Source: Armatimonadota bacterium (GTDB taxonomy: Bacteria; Armatimonadota; JAAZEB01). Taken from it: a stretch of 10,281 bases of DNA. The stretch spans positions 1 through 10,281 of the forward strand of contig DUUU01000145.1 of assembly GCA_012841485.1 (NCBI GenBank), written 5' to 3'. A program made the position numbers and the translations under genes. Below the pieces are notes generated by a model. That model made no database searches and was not told where the DNA came from. It saw only the letters and a program-made list of their open reading frames with translations. The number at the start of each line of letters is the position of its first letter. Position 1 is the first letter of the stretch. Positions 7,121 to 10,281 of this stretch are shown here, piece after piece.

Positions 7121-7942
7121 ATGCAAGTGGATTGGCGTGATGAGATTGCCGGGGCACTCGATCAGCTACGCGAGAAGCGCCCCCTGGTACACAACATCAC
7201 CAACTACGTCGTGATGAACTCCACGGCGAACGCGCTGTTGGCCCTGGGCGCGTCGCCGGTGATGGCGCATGCGGTGGAGGAGGTCGAGGAGCTGGTGGCG
7301 CTCTCTGGAGCGCTCGTCCTCAACATCGGCACCCTCTCGGGCCCCTGGATCGAGGGGATGTTCCGCGCGGGGCGGCGCGCCTGTGATCTGGGCATTCCGG
7401 TCGTGCTCGACCCCGTAGGAGCCGGAGCCTCGCGCCTGCGCACCGACACCAGCCGGCGCCTGCTCGAAGAGCTCCCTCCCTCCGTGCTCCGGGGCAACCC
7501 CTCAGAGATCCTCGCGCTGGGCGCCGGCGAAGGAGGCGCGCGCGGGGTGGATGCCGCGCATACCGTGGATCAGGCCCGGCAGGCGGCGATCCATCTGGCA
7601 CGAGCGCACGGCACCGTCGTCGCCGTGACCGGCGCGGAGGATTTCCTCACCGATGGCCGGCGCGCAGCGCGCATTGCCAACGGGCACGCCCTCATGGCCC
7701 GCGTCACCGGCACCGGCTGCGCCGCCTCGGCGATCACCGCCGCTTTCTGCGCCGTGAAGCGTGACCCCCTGAAAGCCGCCGCGGCAGCCCTCGTGGTCTT
7801 CGGATTGGCGGGTGAGATCGCCGCATCCGATGCCCCGCGCCCTGGCACCTTCGGGATCCGCCTGTTCGACGCCCTGGATGAAGTGAGTGCCCCGCACGTG
7901 CGCGAGGGCGCCCGTATCAAGGTGGAGGAGGTCTCGGAGTGA
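7121..7942 (+). CDS. thiM: Hydroxyethylthiazole kinase
   Basis: ThiM phosphorylates 4-methyl-5-(2-hydroxyethyl)thiazole with ATP, salvaging the thiazole half of thiamin in the cytoplasm. The 273-residue length is normal for the family. Signatures in order: [13 protein letters not shown] (21-33), [11 protein letters not shown] (41-51), LNIGTL (67-72), [13 protein letters not shown] (95-107), RGNPSEI (124-130) and [10 protein letters not shown] (195-204). The last carries the conserved Gly-Cys of the phosphate-transfer site, Cys200. I chose ATG 7121 because GAGGAG (7108-7113) lies 7 bases upstream. An in-frame ATG at 7106 would add MRSRR and has only a weak GCGAGG. The stop overlaps the next start (GTGA), so the gene is translationally coupled to thiE. 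Transcription is likely from the promoter at 7043-7072. All catalytic motifs appear intact. Confidence 0.97.
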   Translation: MQVDWRDEIAGALDQLREKRPLVHNITNYVVMNSTANALLALGASPVMAHAVEEVEELVALSGALVLNIGTLSGPWIEGMFRAGRRACDLGIPVVLDPVGAGASRLRTDTSRRLLEELPPSVLRGNPSEILALGAGEGGARGVDAAHTVDQARQAAIHLARAHGTVVAVTGAEDFLTDGRRAARIANGHALMARVTGTGCAASAITAAFCAVKRDPLKAAAAALVVFGLAGEIAASDAPRPGTFGIRLFDALDEVSAPHVREGARIKVEEVSE

Positions 7943-8574
7943 GCCGCTCACCCGACTACTCGCTCTATCTCGTCACCGATGATGCTCTGGCGGGCGGTCG
8001 GAGCGTCGAGTGGATCGTGGCAGAGGCGGTGCGCGGCGGGGTCACGTGTGTCCAACTGCGCGAGAAACACGCGGAGGGCCGCGCTTACTACGAACGCGCC
8101 ATGGCTCTGCGCGAGCGGCTCCGTCCCCTGGGGATCCCGCTGATCATCAACGATCGCCTCGATATCGCGCTCGCCATCGGCGCGGATGGAGTTCACCTGG
8201 GCCAGGGAGACCTCCCCTGCGCAGAGGCACGCCGCATCGCCGGCCCCAATCTTCTCATCGGCATCTCCGTGAGCACCGTGGCCGAGGCACAGGCCGCCGC
8301 GCGAGACGGCGCCGACTACCTCGGAATCAGTCCGATCTTCGACACGCCGACCAAGACCGACACCCCGGTGGCTACGGGGCTCGACGGCCTGCGCGCCATC
8401 CGCGCCGCGGTCCCTCTTCCCCTTGTCGCCATCGGGGGGATCAACGCGGAGAACGCGGCGGAGGTGCTCCGCGCGGGCGCAGACGGCATCGCCGTCGTCT
8501 CTGCCATTATGGCGGCGGCGCATCCCTGTGCCGCCGCGCGGGCGCTGGCAGATATCGTGGCCGGCGCGCGGTAG
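7939..8574 (+). CDS. thiE: Thiamine-phosphate synthase
   Basis: ThiE joins hydroxymethylpyrimidine pyrophosphate to thiazole phosphate, the product of ThiM next door, to make thiamine phosphate. The 211-residue TIM-barrel protein has the family motifs in order: YLVTD (10-14), VQLREK (38-43), IINDR (69-73), [12 protein letters not shown] (82-93), IGISVST (107-113), [15 protein letters not shown] (127-141), VAIGGIN (163-169) and GIAVVSAI (183-190). It starts at GTG 7939, inside the last codons of thiM (4-bp GTGA overlap), with GGAGGAGG just upstream (7924-7931). The pair forms a compact thiazole salvage and condensation unit. ThiD, needed for the pyrimidine half, is not in this window. The glycine-rich phosphate-binding loop and the pyrophosphate-binding residues look complete, so the enzyme should be active. 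Confidence 0.97.
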   Translation: MSRSPDYSLYLVTDDALAGGRSVEWIVAEAVRGGVTCVQLREKHAEGRAYYERAMALRERLRPLGIPLIINDRLDIALAIGADGVHLGQGDLPCAEARRIAGPNLLIGISVSTVAEAQAAARDGADYLGISPIFDTPTKTDTPVATGLDGLRAIRAAVPLPLVAIGGINAENAAEVLRAGADGIAVVSAIMAAAHPCAAARALADIVAGAR

Positions 8575-8680
8575 CTGGGAAAGCAGGTGCAATGGCGCCA
8601 CGTATCTGGTGAGGGGGGACGTTGCTCCTGCCCCACAAAACAACACTCCGCGGCGACCGCCGTTGGGGAAAGGGGAGCCC

Positions 8681-8917
8681 GTGGACCAGATACCGGGAAG
8701 CCATTCGAATCCGGATGACTCGCGCTATCCGACAAAGGACGAGGTGGATGCGGCCTGGCTGAAGCTGGTCGTACAGCCAGCGCTGCTGGAGGAAGTGAAG
8801 AGTGCCCTAGCGGACCGCGCCCATCGGGGCGGGCGCCAGGAGGCACCGATCCGTGCCGGTCCGAGGGAACGGCCATCGCCGTTGGCGTGGCTGCTTCGTT
8901 TGCTAGGCAGGCGGTGA
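8681..8917 (+). CDS. Small hypothetical protein with basic amphipathic C-terminus
   Basis: I do not recognise this 78-residue ORF. It starts at GTG 8681 with AAGGGGAG (8670-8677) as a good ribosome site. It reads as three parts. The N-terminus is polar and probably flexible (residues 1-18). The middle is a predicted helix (19-49, DEVDAAWLKLVVQPALLEEVKSAL... ). The tail is Arg/Pro-rich and ends in PLAWLLRLLGRR, which could bind a membrane or a protein partner. It follows thiE by 106 bases and converges on the minus-strand gene ending at 8931, only 13 bases away. Open reading in the same frame continues upstream into thiE, but that part is an antisense-quality shadow. The gene is plausible but unproven. 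Confidence 0.5.
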   Translation: MDQIPGSHSNPDDSRYPTKDEVDAAWLKLVVQPALLEEVKSALADRAHRGGRQEAPIRAGPRERPSPLAWLLRLLGRR

Positions 8918-8930
8918 AGCGCCCGCCACG

Positions 8931-9389
8931 TCAATCGTGCGCGGCCTTGACAGAGAAGGCATACTTCCGGATCGCGCTGAGCATGAGCTCGACCAGGAGC
9001 GCCTTGGTGATCAGGCTATCCATCTTCTCGCCGGGATCGAGACCCAGGCGGGCCAGCTCGCCGTCGTACACTTCCAGGAGCACCAGGGTACGAGCGAGGG
9101 CCATCGAGGCCTGCTCATTTCCCGCGGCGCGCACCTTCGCCTCGTCGACGAAGAGGCCGAGCACCCGCTCCAGGCCCCTCTCCGAGCGCACCGTTTCCGA
9201 GTTCTCGGGTGCGAAGAGGCTTTCTATCACCCGCATCAGCCCCTGCGGGTCGGTCAGGTCCGGGAAAACCACCCCCATCTCGAGCGAGTAGCGCTTCACC
9301 GTCTGCGAGATCACCGGGTGCTTTGCCACTTCCCGCAGCGTCTCCAGGTAGGATATCACCATGCCACCCCCGTTCGACCTGAAGGCCAT
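8931..9389 (-). CDS. Hypothetical helical protein
   Basis: I do not recognise the family. From ATG 9389 the protein has 152 residues. It is soluble and rich in Leu, Glu and Ala with alternating charged and hydrophobic residues, suggesting an all-helical fold. There is no signal peptide, membrane segment or metal motif. Its start overlaps the stop of the upstream small gene by one base (TGATG), implying translational coupling. A second candidate start at ATG 9362, preceded by GGGGGTGG, would give 143 residues starting MVISYLETLREVAKHP. The stretch between them (MAFRSNGGG) looks less protein-like, so the shorter form is quite possible. It is the last gene of a minus-strand set led by a receiver-domain protein, so a signalling connection can be guessed but not shown. 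Confidence 0.75.
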   Translation of the reverse strand: MAFRSNGGGMVISYLETLREVAKHPVISQTVKRYSLEMGVVFPDLTDPQGLMRVIESLFAPENSETVRSERGLERVLGLFVDEAKVRAAGNEQASMALARTLVLLEVYDGELARLGLDPGEKMDSLITKALLVELMLSAIRKYAFSVKAAHD

Positions 9390-9664
9390 CAACCAGCCTG
9401 CGGCTCGCTCTCGGATTGCTCCTCGATCAGCCTGTCCGCTTCCTGGAAGACCTCCAGCACTTCCTCCCGCTCCGGGAGCGGCCCCAGCTCCGCCGGGCCC
9501 GGGGTTGGCTCGCCATCGCTGGTGCCAGTGTACATCGCCGAGTCCAGCTCGCCCGGCAATCGTTCAATGCGCTCTGGTCCCGTTTCTGGTTCCTGATTGT
9601 TCCGCCCTCTGCCATTCGCCATGTCACTCTGATTTACCCCGGTTTTCGGTGGCGAAAACCGCAT
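9389..9664 (-). CDS. Small acidic, probably disordered hypothetical protein
   Basis: No family is recognised. The C-terminal two thirds are rich in Glu, Pro, Gly and Ser, with the stretch PEREEVLEVFQEADRLIEE likely forming one acidic helix. The start is uncertain. ATG 9664 gives 91 residues and has GGAG six bases upstream. ATG 9622 gives 77 residues with a weak ribosome site. A GTG at 9712 would run through a hairpin and is unlikely. The codons between 9664 and 9622 (TTT, GTA, AAT, AGT) are atypical for the neighbourhood and form a hairpin, which favours the shorter form. It is coupled to the next gene by TGATG. It may act as a linker or partner protein of its neighbour; this is inference. 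Confidence 0.6.
   Translation of the reverse strand: MRFSPPKTGVNQSDMANGRGRNNQEPETGPERIERLPGELDSAMYTGTSDGEPTPGPAELGPLPEREEVLEVFQEADRLIEEQSESEPQAG
9640..9661 (-). repeat. Perfect hairpin at the 5' end of the small acidic gene
   Basis: CGGTTTTCG (9640-9648) and CGAAAACCG (9653-9661) form a perfect 9-bp stem with a 4-base loop. On the minus strand it lies just after ATG 9664 and before ATG 9622. It could therefore affect translation initiation, or be part of the untranslated spacer if the later ATG is used. Confidence 0.5.
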
Positions 9665-9689
9665 CTCCCGCTCCAGAGCACCCGGAGTT

Positions 9690-9707
9690 CGCCCGCCTTT
9701 GCGGGCG
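9690..9707 (-). terminator. GC-rich hairpin downstream of the receiver gene
   Basis: CGCCCGC (9690-9696) pairs with GCGGGCG (9701-9707) around a 4-base loop. It lies 33 bases beyond the receiver stop codon on the same strand. No T-run follows, so it is at best a weak terminator or an mRNA-processing stem within the set of minus-strand genes. Confidence 0.35.
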
Positions 9708-9740
9708 GGCACGAGGCGAGCCGACCGCCTTCAGGCTTGC

Positions 9741-10112
9741 CTACCTGTTTGCCTGGCGCAACGCATCGATGCGCCCGAGGAGAGCATCCAGGTCGACCGG
9801 TTTGTGGAGAACCGCGCCCGCGCCCTCCTGGCGCGCCTTGGCTTCCAGATCGTCATCGATGAAGCCGGTGAGCATCACGATCTCCCGGTGACCGCGCGAA
9901 CGGATCCGGCGCAACACTTCGATGCCATCAATCTCCGGCATACGGATATCCAGGACTACCAGATCAAACGTCTCGGAGCACCCAATACGCAGCGCCTCCG
10001 CCGGATCGCATACAGTGCGTACCTCGCATCCATAGCACTCCAGGACATCCCCCAGAACGACGCAGGCATCCTCTTCATCATCCACCAACAGCACACGGCA
10101 TGGCACAGACAT
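9741..10112 (-). CDS. Stand-alone response-regulator receiver domain (CheY-like)
   Basis: The 123-residue protein is a single receiver domain. The acidic pair Asp11-Asp12 (LLVDDEED) holds magnesium. Asp55 in LVVLDIRMPEIDG is the phospho-acceptor. Thr82 in MLTGF and Lys104 in HKPVDLD complete the conserved switch residues. It ends soon after the last helix, so there is no output domain: it should act by phosphorylation-dependent protein binding, or as a phosphorelay step. I chose ATG 10112 because it places the first strand correctly. Open reading continues upstream without a stop but is not protein-like, and the ribosome site (GGGGAA, 8 bases away) is modest. The partner histidine kinase is not in the window. 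Two small unknown genes follow on the same strand and are candidates for downstream partners, by position only. Confidence 0.93.
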   Translation of the reverse strand: MSVPCRVLLVDDEEDACVVLGDVLECYGCEVRTVCDPAEALRIGCSETFDLVVLDIRMPEIDGIEVLRRIRSRGHREIVMLTGFIDDDLEAKARQEGAGAVLHKPVDLDALLGRIDALRQANR

Positions 10113-10176
10113 CGAGAGTTCCCCAAAAGCCAGACCAGTATTCCCTATGGTGGCTTCGTCATCGCGGCACGCTCCA

Positions 10177-10281
10177 TCACCAGGCGCTCCCCTTGATCCC
10201 GGCCATGGCGAAGCGATAGAGGCGGATCCCGGGCTTGTCCCCCAGGCGCATACGAACACGACCGCGTGTGGGCGCACCTCC
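10177..10281 (-). CDS. Possible C-terminal tail of an unidentified gene
   Basis: From the right edge, one minus-strand frame reads 34 residues (including VRMRLGDKPGIRLYRFAMAG) and stops at 10177-10179, 64 bases before the receiver start. It looks more like protein than the alternative frame that runs into the receiver. No family can be assigned from so short a piece, and it could be non-coding. Confidence 0.35.
   Translation of the reverse strand, partial: GGAPTRGRVRMRLGDKPGIRLYRFAMAGIKGSAW

Noticed and set aside
8575..8680. Short gap after thiE as possible terminator or dispersed repeat
   Set aside because: I found no hairpin with a stem worth reporting. The CCCCACAAAACAAC text looks repeat-like, but with one copy there is no support.
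10113..10277. N-terminal extension of the receiver protein to 178 residues
   Set aside because: The extra 55 residues are Gly/Ala/Ser-rich and unlike any receiver extension, and another frame there reads as the tail of an upstream gene. The domain starts properly at ATG 10112.

Overview
The window is GC-rich bacterial chromosome with ordinary-looking housekeeping and secreted-enzyme genes. I see no RNA genes, CRISPR arrays, insertion sequences or phage genes. A pseudopilin-like protein of the H-X9-DG class, a large family 11 rhamnogalacturonan lyase and a dispersed intergenic element whose translation reads CHSER would fit an Armatimonadota- or Planctomycetota-like genome. That taxonomic guess rests on gene content only and is weak.

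Layout from left to right: (1) an HtrA/DegP-type serine protease on the minus strand (1131 to 1), running off the left edge. (2) A 480-base divergent intergenic region with a dispersed-repeat-like segment and weak hairpins. (3) On the plus strand, a secreted multidomain rhamnogalacturonan lyase of 1143 residues (1612-5043), two perfect back-to-back hairpins, then an alpha/beta hydrolase (5120-5959). The hydrolase lacks a signal peptide and looks like a sugar-ester or similar hydrolase. The pair may form a small pectin (rhamnogalacturonan I) utilisation cassette. (4) A bidirectional-type hairpin separates these from a minus-strand pseudopilin-like protein (6805 to 6035). (5) A 315-base intergenic region carries two divergent sigma-70-like promoters whose TTGACA boxes form an 8-bp inverted repeat. 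One drives the pilin-like gene through a leader of about 165 nt; the other drives thiM-thiE. (6) thiM-thiE (7121-8574) overlap by 4 bp and encode hydroxyethylthiazole kinase and thiamine-phosphate synthase, a thiamin salvage/assembly unit. No TPP riboswitch is visible. (7) A small unknown plus-strand ORF (8681-8917). (8) A minus-strand cluster reading from the right edge: the tail of an unidentified gene, a stand-alone response-regulator receiver (10112 to 9741), a small acidic disordered protein, and a helical hypothetical protein whose start overlaps its neighbour's stop.

I found no convincing new defence or mobile system. The points most worth a second look are the lyase architecture and its hydrolase partner, the tandem hairpins between them, the mirrored -35 boxes of the pilin/thiM promoters, and the receiver plus two unknown small proteins.
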